From assembly GCA_963763475.1 (NCBI GenBank), contig CAVXOR010000004.1:310001-374000 (forward strand): DNA of 64,000 bases, in the 5' to 3' direction. Source of the stretch: AC-32 sp963763475 (GTDB taxonomy: Bacteria; Actinomycetota; Thermoleophilia; Gaiellales; Gaiellaceae). The notes beneath the pieces were generated by a model. The model saw nothing but the letters and a program-made list of their open reading frames with translations, was not told the DNA's origin and did no database searches. A program made the position numbers and the translations under genes. Of this stretch, positions 40,960-49,645 are shown in pieces (positions within the stretch are counted from its first letter, which is position 1; each line of letters begins with the position of its first letter).

Positions 40960-41638
40960 CTATTCCGGCTGCGGCGGCGGGCTCGGAGCCGGGGTCGGCT
41001 CGGGGATGCGCGCCGGGCCGGGCGGCTCGGACGGCTCGGGCGTCGGCTCGGGAACGGGAACCGGCTGCGGCGGCGGGCTCGGCTCCGGGAACGGCTCGGG
41101 CGCCGGCGTGGGCGGCTCGACCTGGGTCGGTTGCACCTGGAGCTGCGCACGCTGAATCCGCTCCATGGCGTCTGCGGCTGTTCGCTCCATTTCTTCCTCC
41201 TTTGCGCTGACGAGCCCCTCGAGCTCTGACATCCGCCCGCGGGCCGTTTCCGTCCCTTCCTCGTCACCAGCGTACACCGCTTCGCCGAGCACACGGGCGC
41301 ATTCGGCCCTCTGGGCCAAGAGGTCGGCCAGCTCGCGGCGCAGCCGGTAGAGCCCGACGCGGGCGGTCGAGTGGACGGCGACCGACTCGACCGCGTAGCC
41401 CGTCGTCTCGCGGACGGCGCGGAGGATCGGCGCCAGCGCGCGCGCCGGCCTGAAGACGCCGAAGTACCTCGGCCGGGCAACGTCGTACTCGACCGGGACC
41501 TCGCCCGGTCTCGCCCGGCGGGAGCTCCTCGACCGCGGTCTCTCCGGGGCCGGCGCCGACGCGCGTGCCGCATTCGGGGCAGAAGCGGCTGTCTTTCGGC
41601 AGCGCGGAGCCGCAGTTCTCGCAGCTAGCGGCCGGCAT
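40960..41638 (-). pseudogene. Zinc-ribbon / coiled-coil protein gene with one frameshift
   Basis: From ATG 41638, the first frame encodes a zinc ribbon (CENCGSALPKDSRFCPECG) and PPGET. A second frame continues with VPVEYDVARPRYFGVFRP, GYAVESVAVHSTARVGLYRL, a coiled coil, and a Pro/Glu-rich tail of about 50 residues. Removing one C from the CCC at 41504-41506 joins them in a continuous sensible protein of about 225 residues. This is either a real frameshift, a sequencing error or, less likely, programmed slippage on GGG. The ATG overlaps the end of the CcmI-like gene by 14 bp. Function unknown. Confidence 0.7.
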
Positions 41639-41939
41639 GGACCTGCTCCTTCGAGCGCTGGGGGTCGAGAGCGCGCAAGGCCTCCGCGGCGCGGCGGCGG
41701 AGCGGGCCGACCTGGGCGCGATAGTCGTCGTCGGAGACCTTCCCGGTGCGATGGTCGAACTCGAGCTCCTTCAGCGCGGCCAAGGCACGGTCACGCTCCT
41801 CCGCCAGGGCGATCCGCTCCTGCTCGCTCTCCTCCGGCCGGTCGAGCGTGTCGTCGACCGGCCGCGGATCACGCAGGAACGGCGCGGCCACGAGCAGCAC
41901 GCACGCGACGGCGAGCAGTGCGCCGAGCGCCAGCCACAT
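41625..41939 (-). CDS. CcmI-like cytochrome c maturation N-terminal protein
   Basis: A 104-residue protein: one membrane helix (residues 1-22, MWLALGALLAVACVLLVAAPF) and a cytoplasmic helical segment ERDRALAALKELEFDHRTGKVSDDDYRAQ (in part LKELEFDHRTGKVSDDDY), the hallmark of the CcmI/CycH N-terminus. The TPR domain of full-length CcmI is missing. ATG 41939 shares a base with the ccmE stop (TGATG), which supports a cytochrome c maturation role. Confidence 0.78.
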   Translation of the reverse strand: MWLALGALLAVACVLLVAAPFLRDPRPVDDTLDRPEESEQERIALAEERDRALAALKELEFDHRTGKVSDDDYRAQVGPLRRRAAEALRALDPQRSKEQVHAGR

Positions 41940-42334
41940 CAGCTCTTCGCGGGCGCGTACTTGGACGGGCATTTCGTCACCAGCGTGTTCCGCTTGGCGA
42001 CGAAGGTGCCGTGCGCGTAACGGCCGTCCACGATGACCTCGCGGCCGAGCTTGAACTGGTCGGGCACGCTGCCGCGGTAGACGACCGGCACGCTTGCGTG
42101 GCCCTTGCGGTCGGCGACGCGAAAACGGAGGCCTTCCCTGGCGTACCCAGCGCCTTGCACCGGCCCCACGACGCGGCCGTAGAGCGAGACCACGCCCCGG
42201 TGGCCTTTCACCTCGCTGGGCGAGAACTGCGCGGTGCGCCCGCCCGCGATCGAGACGTAGAGCAGGAAGACCGCCAGCACCGCCGCGACAGAGAGCGCGA
42301 GCACGAGACGGACGGAACGCGGGTTCCGGGCCAC
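41939..42334 (-). CDS. ccmE: CcmE, periplasmic haem chaperone (CxxxY variant)
   Basis: Carries haem to apocytochrome c in cytochrome maturation system I. 131 residues from GTG 42334: a membrane anchor (residues 8-27), then an OB-fold domain with VVSLYGRVVGPVQ, VVYRGSVPDQFKLGREVIVDG and GTFVAKRNTLVTKCPSKY (quoted in parts). The haem-attachment His-xxx-Tyr of the classical protein is replaced by Cys-xxx-Tyr (CPSKY), the variant described in Desulfovibrio-type and archaeal CcmE. The ccmABCF genes are not in the window. Coupled to the CcmI-like gene. Confidence 0.9.
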   Translation of the reverse strand: MARNPRSVRLVLALSVAAVLAVFLLYVSIAGGRTAQFSPSEVKGHRGVVSLYGRVVGPVQGAGYAREGLRFRVADRKGHASVPVVYRGSVPDQFKLGREVIVDGRYAHGTFVAKRNTLVTKCPSKYAPAKS

Positions 42335-42356
42335 CCCGGAATTGTACGGGCGTCTG

Positions 42357-42599
42357 TCAGCGCTCGCGCGCGGGCTCTGTCTTGCGCGACGGGATCCGGT
42401 AGCCGTGTTCCTCGCACAGGCTGCCCGGGTTGTCCTCGGTGAGCGCGTCGCAGTAGCCCTTGCCGTAGGCCGCGCGCATGAACGCGGCGACGACCTCGAG
42501 GTTCCACTCGCCGATGTCGGCGGCCTCGCGCCAGAGGTCGGCGAGGCGGAGGTCGATGTCGAGCTCGAGAAGGTCGATGCGGGAAGGACGCTTTGCCAT
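42357..42599 (-). CDS. Small uncharacterised helical protein
   Basis: An 80-residue soluble protein: RIDLLELDIDLRLADLWREA, then NLEVVAAFMRAAYGKGYCDALTEDNPGSLCEEHGYRIP (quoted in parts). The composition is ordinary and Cys residues are at YCDAL and LCEEH. Clear codon bias supports expression. It lies 22 bp upstream of ccmE on the same strand. No family recognised. Confidence 0.68.
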   Translation of the reverse strand: MAKRPSRIDLLELDIDLRLADLWREAADIGEWNLEVVAAFMRAAYGKGYCDALTEDNPGSLCEEHGYRIPSRKTEPARER

Positions 42600-42691
42600 G
42601 GCGCGAAGGTAGCTGGGGCACCGGACAGCATCGGACGCCCGGCCGGCCGAGTCGTGTCATTCGCGCCAGATCTGTGCCAATTCGCAGAACC

Positions 42692-42704
42692 GGGGACAGT
42701 CCCC
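42692..42704. repeat. Palindromic element in divergent intergenic region
   Basis: GGGGA-CAG-TCCCC forms a perfect 5 bp stem inside AACCGG...CCGGTTTT. It lies in the 160 bp gap between the divergent genes 42357-42599 and 42760-43641, preceded by gccagatctgtgcc. It looks like an interspersed intergenic element or a hairpin terminator, since TTTT follows on the plus strand. Nothing else obvious is in this gap. Confidence 0.4.
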
Positions 42705-42759
42705 GCCGGTTTTCGTACGCTCACAGGCGAACGGCTCTTCTGCGCTAGCTTGCGCTCAC

Positions 42760-43641
42760 ATGGGACGTGTCCGCTTCGGCCCTGCCCGCGTCCCCTCGCG
42801 CGAGAGCCCCGCGGCGGCGATCGCGATCCTGCAAAAGCGCGGCTTCAATGCTTGCGAGATCGACTTCGAGGGTGGCTTCTGGATGGGCTACGACTGGGCC
42901 GCCGAGTTCGGCCGGCGCGCCAGCGAGGCGAAGATCGCGCTCTCCGTCCACGCCCCGATCGCCGGCTTCATGGGCCACGCCGAACGCGGCAAGAAGCTGA
43001 ACATGGCGATCGGAATGCTCGACCACTCGGCCGGGATCGCCAGGGCGGCGAGCGCCGAGCCGGTCGTCTTCCACCCCGGTTTCCTGCTCGGTCGCACGCG
43101 TGCGGCGGCGATCAAGTCGATCTGTGAGCAGCTGGGCGAGCTGAGAGAGCGACTCGAGGCGAAGAACCGCGCCGTGCCGTTCGGCATCGAGGTGATGGGC
43201 CGCGTTCGCGAGATCGGCAGCCTGGACGACGTGCTCGAGATCTCTCGCCGGACCGGCTGGATCCGCCCGGTGATCGACTTCGCGCACATGCATGCGACGA
43301 GCGACGGCGCCTTCACCGACGTCGAGCCTTTCGCCGCGGCGCTCGAGGGTGCCGACGAGGTGCTCGAGCCGGGCGCGGCGTTCCACATCCACTTCTCCGA
43401 CATCGCCTTTGCCAACCGCAACGAGACGAAGCACCTGCCCTACGGCGAGGGAACGCTCCGGGCCGAGCCGCTCAAGCAGGCGCTACGGAAGTTCCGGCGG
43501 ACGGCGAACGTGATCTCCGAGTCGCCCGACCTCGAGTCGAGCCTGGCGATTCAGGCGGTGCTGGCCTCCGCGAGAACACCCTCGCGGCGCGCGTCCAGCT
43601 CGGCCGCCTCGTCCTCGCGGCCGCGGTCGCGCAGGAACTGA
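42760..43641 (+). CDS. Endonuclease IV-like TIM-barrel protein
   Basis: A 293-residue protein of the AP-endonuclease-2/deoxyribonuclease IV fold: MGRVRFGPARVPSRES, NACEIDFEGGFWM, LSVHAPIAGFMG, VVFHPGFLLGRT, FGIEVMGRVREIGSL, VIDFAHMHA, FHIHFSDIAF and HLPYGEGTLR. The His, Glu and Asp residues in these strands are those that bind the metal cluster in Nfo. It may repair abasic sites or be a sugar isomerase relative. The last ~30 residues are Ser/Arg-rich and overlap the convergent cyclase gene by 91 bp, so the C-terminus may be extended secondarily. Confidence 0.85.
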   Translation: MGRVRFGPARVPSRESPAAAIAILQKRGFNACEIDFEGGFWMGYDWAAEFGRRASEAKIALSVHAPIAGFMGHAERGKKLNMAIGMLDHSAGIARAASAEPVVFHPGFLLGRTRAAAIKSICEQLGELRERLEAKNRAVPFGIEVMGRVREIGSLDDVLEISRRTGWIRPVIDFAHMHATSDGAFTDVEPFAAALEGADEVLEPGAAFHIHFSDIAFANRNETKHLPYGEGTLRAEPLKQALRKFRRTANVISESPDLESSLAIQAVLASARTPSRRASSSAASSSRPRSRRN

Positions 43642-46472
43642 ACGAGCGCCTGCAGGAGCTCGCACTGGTGCTTCCGGTGCTCGGTCTCGGCGAGCGTGTC
43701 GTACGCCTGACGCAGTAGCTCCTCGGCCTCCTCGTCGCGCCCCTGCGCGGCACGCACCAGGCCGAGCGACATCGTCGTCGTCGCGAGGGAGGTGACATCG
43801 TGCGGCCCGACGGTCTCCCGCGCGGCGAGCGCGAAGCGCTCCGCCTCGTCGATCCGGCCCTCCGAGAGCAGGAGCTCCGCGAGCGAGCGCTGCGTCTCGC
43901 AGAGCGTTGCGCGGTCCTCAAGCGGCGCGAGGATCCGGATCGACTCGCGGAAGAGCCGCTCGGACCGAGCGATGTCGCCCTTGTGCCGAGCGGTCCACGC
44001 GGCGAAGTTGAGCGTGCGGCCGAGCATCCACGCGGCACCCGCCTCCGCGAGGTGCTCACGAGCCGCCTCGAGCGCGGCCTCGGCATCGTCGAGCTCGCGC
44101 CGGTAGAGATGCAGCTGACCGGCGAAACGAAGCGCCCTGCCACGCGCCTCGGCGCTGCCGCTCTCCTCGGCAAGCAGAATCGCCTGCTCGATCAGGGGCT
44201 CGGCGCGGTCGAGCTCGAGCCGCGCGAGGTAGACGCTCGCGAGCTCGTCGGCGGCCTCGCTTTCGAAGCCCTTGTGCCCGGACGCGCGCGCGAGCTCGAG
44301 CGCCTCGAGCATCACCTGCTCCTCCTTGGCGAGGTCGCCGCGCATCCAGGAGATCGTGGCGTGCGCCCGCAGGGCGCGGTAGCGGCCGTTGTGATCGTCG
44401 GGCTCGAGCACCGCCAGCGCGTTGTCGACCATCTCCTCGGCGGCGCGGACGTCGCCTTCGCGCATCACGGCGGCCTCCGCGAGGGTGATGAGCGCCCGGC
44501 CCTGCGTCCAGCCGTCGCCCTCGGCGATGGCGGCCGCGAGCACCTCCTCCATCTCGCGTGAGACCGTAGGCAGATCGCTGAGCCGGTCGGCCGCGCGCGC
44601 CGCCAGGTAGCGGCGGCGCAGGGTCGGCTCCAGCTCGACCGAGCGAACGAACAACTGTCGCGCGGAGCGATTCGCCTCGCGGGCGAACGCCCGCAGCCCC
44701 GCCTCGGCGAGCGCTTCGGCCGCCTCGCGTTGCAGCTCAACCGGCGCCGCGCCGTCGAGCTCGGTGAGCAAGGCGGTCGCGCGATCGAGGTGGAACGCGC
44801 GGATCTCGAGCAGCTCCTCCCCCGCGCGTTCCTTCAACCATCCGGCAAAGCGCGCGTGGTGCTCGGCCCGCGCCGACTTCGAAAGCCCGGAGTAGGCGAC
44901 CTCGCGGATCAGGACGTGCTTGAACTTGTAGGCCTTCTCGCCGCGGATCGAGGAGCGCTCCTCGTCGAGCACGAACTCGCGCAGGCGCAGGTCGTCGAGC
45001 GGCCCCTCGAGCGACTCGAGCTCCGGCGTGAGCCGCTCGATCGCGCCCTCCCAGAAGATCCGCCCGACCACGGCGGCGCGCTGGAGCAGCGCCTTCGCCT
45101 CCGGCGCGAGCCGGTCGATGCGCGCGGCGATCAGCGCCTGGAGCGTGTCCGGAATGCGCCCGATCCCGTCGCCGCCCTCCTCGGCCAGCATGCGCACCGT
45201 CTCCTCGACGAAGAGCGGGTTGCCCTCGGTCTTGGCGAGCACCGCCTGCCGCTCGGACGGGTCGAGGGTGTCGTCGAGCGCGTCGATCAGCTGCTCGCTC
45301 TCGTTCGGGCCGAGCGGCTCGAGCTCGATCGAGGTCGCGCGCACGCGGCCGCCGCCCCAGCCGGGACGGATGTCGAGCAGCTCGGGCCGCGCCAGCGAGA
45401 TCACGAGCAGGGGCGCCTCGCGCACCCAGGTGACGAGGTGCTCGATCAGCTCGAGCAGCGGCTCCTCGGCCCAGTGGATGTCCTCGAAGACCAGGACGAG
45501 CGGCTGCTCCTGCGCGAGCCGCTGGGCCCACTCGCGGCCGGCCCAGGCGATCTCCTGCTGGCTGCGCTCGGCCTGCACGGCCTCGAGCACGCCCGACGCG
45601 AGCCCGAGCAGGTCGGCCACGACCTCGTCCTCGCAGAAGGAACGCAGCTTCTCGATCGCGACGTCGAGCGGGTCGTCGTCGACGATCCCGGCCGCGCACT
45701 TGACCATCTCCGCGAGCGGCCAGTACGTGACGCCCTCGCCGTACGGCAGGCTGCGCCCGGAGAGCACCGTCGCGCCCTCCAGCGCCTGGCTGAACTCGTG
45801 CGCGAGCCGGCTCTTGCCGACCCCGGCCTCGCCGTAGACCGTGAACAGGTGCGCGCGCCGGTCGCGCAGGGCGCGCTCGTAGGTGTTCTGCAGCAGCTCG
45901 AGCTCGGCGTCTCGGCCGACGAGCGGCGCCTGCTGCGTCTCGCGCGCGGCGTCGCTCTTGCCGCTCAGCGCGCGCCAGGCCCAGATCTCACGTCCCAGAC
46001 CCTTCAGCTCGACCGGCCCGAGATCCTCGACCTCGACGCGGCCGAGCGTCAGCCGGTGCGCGCCTGGCCCGAGCAGCACGTGGCCGGGCTCCGCGGCCTG
46101 CTCGAGGCGAGCGGCGACGTTGACCGCTTCGCCGGTGGCGAAGGTCGAGTCGCTGTCGTCCGCGACGACCTCGCCCGCTTCGATCCCGATGCGCGCCTCG
46201 AGCTGCAGCTCGTGCACGGAGTCCAGGATCGCGAGCCCGGCGCGGACGGCGCGCTCGGCGTCGTCCTCGTGAGCCTGCGGGATCCCGAACGCGGCCATGA
46301 CCGCGTCGCCGGCGAACTTCTCCACGATCCCGCCGTGCGTCGTCACGCAGCGCGAGACGCGCTCGAAGTAGGTCTGGACACGGCGGCGCACGACCTCGGG
46401 GTCGGCGCCGGCGACGAGCGAAGTCGAGTCGACGAGATCGACGAACAGGACCGTGGCGAGCTTGCGTTCCAT
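43551..46472 (-). CDS. Class III nucleotide cyclase / AAA ATPase / TPR regulator
   Basis: A 973-residue multidomain signalling protein. Residues 1-170 form a class III adenylyl/guanylyl cyclase domain with metal Asp at about 12 and 56 (VDLVDSTS, FAGDAVMAAF). Residues 185-480 form a STAND/AAA_16-type ATPase with Walker A GEAGVGKSRLA and Walker B LVFEDIHWAE. The remaining ~450 residues are helical TPR-like repeats (LDRAEPLIEQAILLAEE, DDAEAALEAAREHLAE). Such proteins are common in actinobacteria; the trigger is unknown. ATG 46472 is divergent from the phosphohexomutase gene with 80 bp between. Confidence 0.88.
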   Translation of the reverse strand: MERKLATVLFVDLVDSTSLVAGADPEVVRRRVQTYFERVSRCVTTHGGIVEKFAGDAVMAAFGIPQAHEDDAERAVRAGLAILDSVHELQLEARIGIEAGEVVADDSDSTFATGEAVNVAARLEQAAEPGHVLLGPGAHRLTLGRVEVEDLGPVELKGLGREIWAWRALSGKSDAARETQQAPLVGRDAELELLQNTYERALRDRRAHLFTVYGEAGVGKSRLAHEFSQALEGATVLSGRSLPYGEGVTYWPLAEMVKCAAGIVDDDPLDVAIEKLRSFCEDEVVADLLGLASGVLEAVQAERSQQEIAWAGREWAQRLAQEQPLVLVFEDIHWAEEPLLELIEHLVTWVREAPLLVISLARPELLDIRPGWGGGRVRATSIELEPLGPNESEQLIDALDDTLDPSERQAVLAKTEGNPLFVEETVRMLAEEGGDGIGRIPDTLQALIAARIDRLAPEAKALLQRAAVVGRIFWEGAIERLTPELESLEGPLDDLRLREFVLDEERSSIRGEKAYKFKHVLIREVAYSGLSKSARAEHHARFAGWLKERAGEELLEIRAFHLDRATALLTELDGAAPVELQREAAEALAEAGLRAFAREANRSARQLFVRSVELEPTLRRRYLAARAADRLSDLPTVSREMEEVLAAAIAEGDGWTQGRALITLAEAAVMREGDVRAAEEMVDNALAVLEPDDHNGRYRALRAHATISWMRGDLAKEEQVMLEALELARASGHKGFESEAADELASVYLARLELDRAEPLIEQAILLAEESGSAEARGRALRFAGQLHLYRRELDDAEAALEAAREHLAEAGAAWMLGRTLNFAAWTARHKGDIARSERLFRESIRILAPLEDRATLCETQRSLAELLLSEGRIDEAERFALAARETVGPHDVTSLATTTMSLGLVRAAQGRDEEAEELLRQAYDTLAETEHRKHQCELLQALVQFLRDRGREDEAAELDARREGVLAEASTA

Positions 46473-46552
46473 GTCTCAAGTGTATGAACGAATCGGAGCC
46501 CCGCCGGCTTCCTGGCCCGCCGCGCCCCCCGCGCTCTCGTACCATCCCCTCG

Positions 46553-47901
46553 GTGCTCGACCCGAAGGTCTTCAAGGCATACGACGTCCGTGGGATCTAC
46601 GGCTCCGAGCTCGACGAGGAGGGCGCCCGCGCGATCGGGCGAGCCTTCGTCGACGTCTTCCAGCCGAAGCGGATCGCGGTCGGGCACGACATGCGCGTCT
46701 CCTCGCCCGCGATGGCCGGGGCCGTGATCGCGGGCGCGGCGGAGGCGGGCGCCGACGTGCTCGAGCTCGGTCTTGTCGGGACGGAGATGGTCTATTTCGC
46801 TGTCGGCGAGCTCGGGCTGGATGGGGGCATCGCGGTCACCGCCTCGCACAACCCGAAGGAGTACACCGGCCTGAAGATCGTCCGCGAGGGCGCGCTCCCG
46901 GTCGGCGGCGAGTCCGGGCTGCTCGAGATCCGCGACCGCGCGCAGGCACCGGGCGGCGGCTCCGGCCGCGAAGGCACGGTCGAGCGCCACGACATCTGGA
47001 ACGCGTACGTCGAACGGGTGCTCTCCTTCGTCGACGTCGAGCGCGATCAAGCCGCTGAAGGTCGTGATCGACGCGGCGAACGGGATGGCCGGCGCGATGC
47101 TCCCGCCAGTGCTGGAGCATCTGCCGCAGCTCGAGGTCGTGCGCTGCTACTTCGAGCCCGACGGCACCTTCCCGAACCACGAGCCGAACCCGCTGCTGCC
47201 CGAGAACCGCGAGTTCATCGTGCGCCAAGACGCTCGAGGAGCAGGCCGACTTCGGGGTCGCCTTCGACGGCGACGCCGACCGCTGCTTCTTCGTCGACGA
47301 CTCCGGCGAGTTCGTCCCCGGCGACTTCGCCACCGCCCTCCTGGCGGAGTCGGTGCTGGCCAAGGAGCCCGGCGCGAAGATCATCTACGACGTCCGCGCC
47401 AGCTGGGCCGTGCCCGAGACGATCGAACGCGCCGGCGGCGTGCCGCTCGTCAACCGCGTCGGCCACGCGTTCATCAAGCACCGGATGCGCGAAGAGGGTG
47501 CGGCCTTCGGCGGCGAGGTCTCGGGCCACTACTACTTCCGCGACTTCTCGCAGGCCGACTCCGGCGTCGTGCCGTTCCTGCTGATGCTCGAGCTCGTCTC
47601 CAGACGCGGGAAGCTGTCCGCGACCCTGCGGCCCTTCCGCGAGCGCTTCCTCATCACCGGCGAGCTGAACACGCCGGTCGAGGACGTCGACGCCAAGCTG
47701 GCCGAGCTCGAGGAGCGCTTCGGCGCGGAGGGCCGTGTCAGCCACCTCGACGGGCTCTCGGTCGAGGCCGACGACTGGCACTTCAACGTGCGGCCGTCGA
47801 ACACGGAGCCCCTGCTACGCCTGAACCTCGAGGCGCTCAGCCCGGAGCTGATGGAGAGCAAGCGCGACGAGGTGCTGGGCGTGATCCGCGGGGAGGCTTG
47901 A
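46553..47901 (+). pseudogene. manB: Phosphomannomutase/phosphoglucomutase gene with two frameshifts
   Basis: About 450 residues of an alpha-D-phosphohexomutase are encoded across three frames. Frame 1: VFKAYDVRGIYGSELDEEGARAIG to AVTASHNPKEYTGLK (active-site Ser). Frame 2, from about 47042: IKPLKVVIDAANGMAG. Frame 3, from about 47226: KTLEEQADFGVAFDGDADRCFFVD (metal loop DGDADR), VSGHYYFRDF and FNVRPSNTEPLLRL. Deleting C 47042 and one C of the pair 47225-47226 restores one continuous protein with every family motif. The motifs are otherwise intact, so this is either a very recent inactivation or two base-insertion errors. GTG 46553 is the likely start. Confidence 0.85.
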
Positions 47902-47929
47902 TCGAGCAAACCGATCGGCTACGCTGCCG

Positions 47930-48910
47930 ATGAGCATGGCTGTCGATCACTCTTCCGGGGTCGAGATCCGCCACCTGGCCGCCCTCGCGGCAGTCGCCGA
48001 GGAAGGTTCGTTCCGCCGCGCGGCGACACGGCTCGGCTACGTGCAGTCGGCGATCAGCGAGCAGATCGCGGCACTCGAGCGGATCGTCGGCCAGCAACTG
48101 ATCGTTCGCGCGCGGGGGGCCGGCGCAGTCGAGCTGACCGAGGCCGGCGAGGTGCTGCTGGCACATGGCAAGGCGATCCTCGCCCGCGTGAAGGCCGCGG
48201 AGGCCGACCTCGGCGCGCTCGCCGACGGCTCCGCGGGGTCGCTGCGGCTGGGCATCTACCAGAGCGTCGGCGCGCGGGTGGTCCCGCGCCTGCTGCCGCG
48301 CTACGCGCGCGACTGGCCGAACGTCCGCGTGCTCCCGCAGGAGTCGCCCACCGACGCCGGCCTGTTCGAGCTGGTCGAGCGGGGCGAGCTCGAGCTGAGC
48401 TTCGCCGACCTGCCGCTCCACCCCGGCCCGTTCGAGTCGGTCGAGCTGATGGCCGACCCGTACGTGCTCGTCGTGCCTGCCGACTCGCCGCTCGCGCAGG
48501 CCGGGCCGGCCGGGCTCGAGGAGCTCGCCGGGCTGCCACTGATCGGCCACTGGACCTGCCGCGTGCTTCCCCGCGTGGAGGCCGAGCTGCGCGCGCAGGG
48601 CGTCGAGCCGAACTTCGTCTTCCGCTCGGACATCATCGGCACCGTGCAGGCGCTCGTCGGCGCGGGCGTCGGCAACGCGGTCGTGCCTCGCCTGGCAGTC
48701 GACTTCGGCGACCCTCAGGTCGCGGTCGTCGAGCTCGCCCCGGACGTGCCGGTGCAGCCGCGCGTGATCGCCCTCTTCTGGCACCGCGACCGCTACCGCT
48801 CGCCCGCGGCGCAGGGATTCGTGGAGGCCGCGCGCGAGGTCTGCGCCCAGGTCTCGGCCGAGCTCGACGGCGTCGTCCGACCGCTCCATCGGCGCACCCG
48901 ATCAGCGTGA
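47930..48910 (+). CDS. LysR-type transcriptional regulator
   Basis: A 326-residue regulator. The winged helix is at residues 10-70 (VEIRHLAALAAVAEEGSFRRAATRLGYVQSAISEQI in part), and the linker helix follows. The effector domain is at 100-300 (LRLGIYQSVGARVVPRLLP, ELSFADLPLHPGPFESVELM). Its start lies 28 bp downstream of the broken phosphohexomutase on the same strand. LysR genes usually control a divergent neighbour, but none is divergent here, so the targets are unknown. Confidence 0.92.
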   Translation: MSMAVDHSSGVEIRHLAALAAVAEEGSFRRAATRLGYVQSAISEQIAALERIVGQQLIVRARGAGAVELTEAGEVLLAHGKAILARVKAAEADLGALADGSAGSLRLGIYQSVGARVVPRLLPRYARDWPNVRVLPQESPTDAGLFELVERGELELSFADLPLHPGPFESVELMADPYVLVVPADSPLAQAGPAGLEELAGLPLIGHWTCRVLPRVEAELRAQGVEPNFVFRSDIIGTVQALVGAGVGNAVVPRLAVDFGDPQVAVVELAPDVPVQPRVIALFWHRDRYRSPAAQGFVEAAREVCAQVSAELDGVVRPLHRRTRSA

Positions 48911-48959
48911 TCGGCAACCCGCGTCACCGGCTGGTGAGGACACGGGCTACCTTGTGCCC

Positions 48960-49625
48960 ATGAGGATCCTCGCGGCAGCAGTCGTGGCCCTCGCGTTCGC
49001 CGCACCCGCGGCGGCGCAGCCGAAGCTGAGCCCGGCCGACCGGGCCGCGATCACGCGCTCGATCGACGTCTTCGTCAACCACGCGGTCAAGCGCAGCAAC
49101 CCGGCGGCGGCGTTCGACGTGGTCGCGCCCGAGCTGCGGCCGGGAATGACCCGGAAGAGCTGGAAGGGCGGGGACATCCCCGCTTACCCGTTCCCCGCGC
49201 GCGGGACGACGCATCCCTGGAACGTGCTCTACGTCACGCGCGAGGAGGTCGGGCTCGAGCTCCAGCTTCAGCCGCGCGCGGGCAGCAAACAGGGCCCGAT
49301 CATCTTCCACATCTACCTCCGTCCGGTCGGAAAGCGCTGGCTGGTGGACTCGTTCATGCCGGTCGCGATCCTTGCGCCGCTCAACGCGAAGAAGCCGAAG
49401 GTGCTCTCGGTCCGGGACTACTCACCGCAGAGCGCCGGCGGGGTCTCGCTCGGCGCCGGGGGCCCGCACCAGCTGAACAGCCTGTGGATCGCCCTCCCGT
49501 TCGGACTGATCGGCGCCGTGCTCGTCGGCTTGGCCTGCTGGGGCCTCGCACGCGTGGTTCGTCATCGCCGCCTGCAGGGCCCGCGTGGCGGCGCGCTGCC
49601 GCCGCTTCCGCGCAGCGGCTCGTAA
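48960..49625 (+). CDS. Exported protein with C-terminal membrane anchor, unknown function
   Basis: A 221-residue protein from ATG 48960. Signal peptide MRILAAAVVALAFAAPAAAQ; extracytoplasmic domain of about 150 residues (ITRSIDVFVNHAVKRSNPAAAFDVVAPELRPGMT in part, VGKRWLVDSFMPV), resembling an NTF2-like/SnoaL-type fold by strand and helix order; then a membrane helix (LWIALPFGLIGAVLVGLACWGLA) and a short basic tail. It has features of a ligand-binding or enzyme domain tethered outside, but I recognise no family. Confidence 0.72.
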   Translation: MRILAAAVVALAFAAPAAAQPKLSPADRAAITRSIDVFVNHAVKRSNPAAAFDVVAPELRPGMTRKSWKGGDIPAYPFPARGTTHPWNVLYVTREEVGLELQLQPRAGSKQGPIIFHIYLRPVGKRWLVDSFMPVAILAPLNAKKPKVLSVRDYSPQSAGGVSLGAGGPHQLNSLWIALPFGLIGAVLVGLACWGLARVVRHRRLQGPRGGALPPLPRSGS

Positions 49626-49645
49626 GAGCCGTAGCATCTGCGCCC

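Noticed and set aside
41264..41638. Stand-alone 124-codon zinc-ribbon gene
   Set aside because: After PPGET the frame turns into Arg-rich antisense-like sequence, while another frame continues a sensible protein; one frameshifted gene explains it better.
42661..42720. tRNA or small structured RNA gene
   Set aside because: Only a short GGGGACAGTCCCC stem is present; no cloverleaf or T-loop sequence.
43407..46487. Long plus-strand open frame opposite the cyclase/ATPase gene
   Set aside because: The minus strand encodes a full multidomain protein with catalytic motifs; the plus-strand translation is low-complexity.
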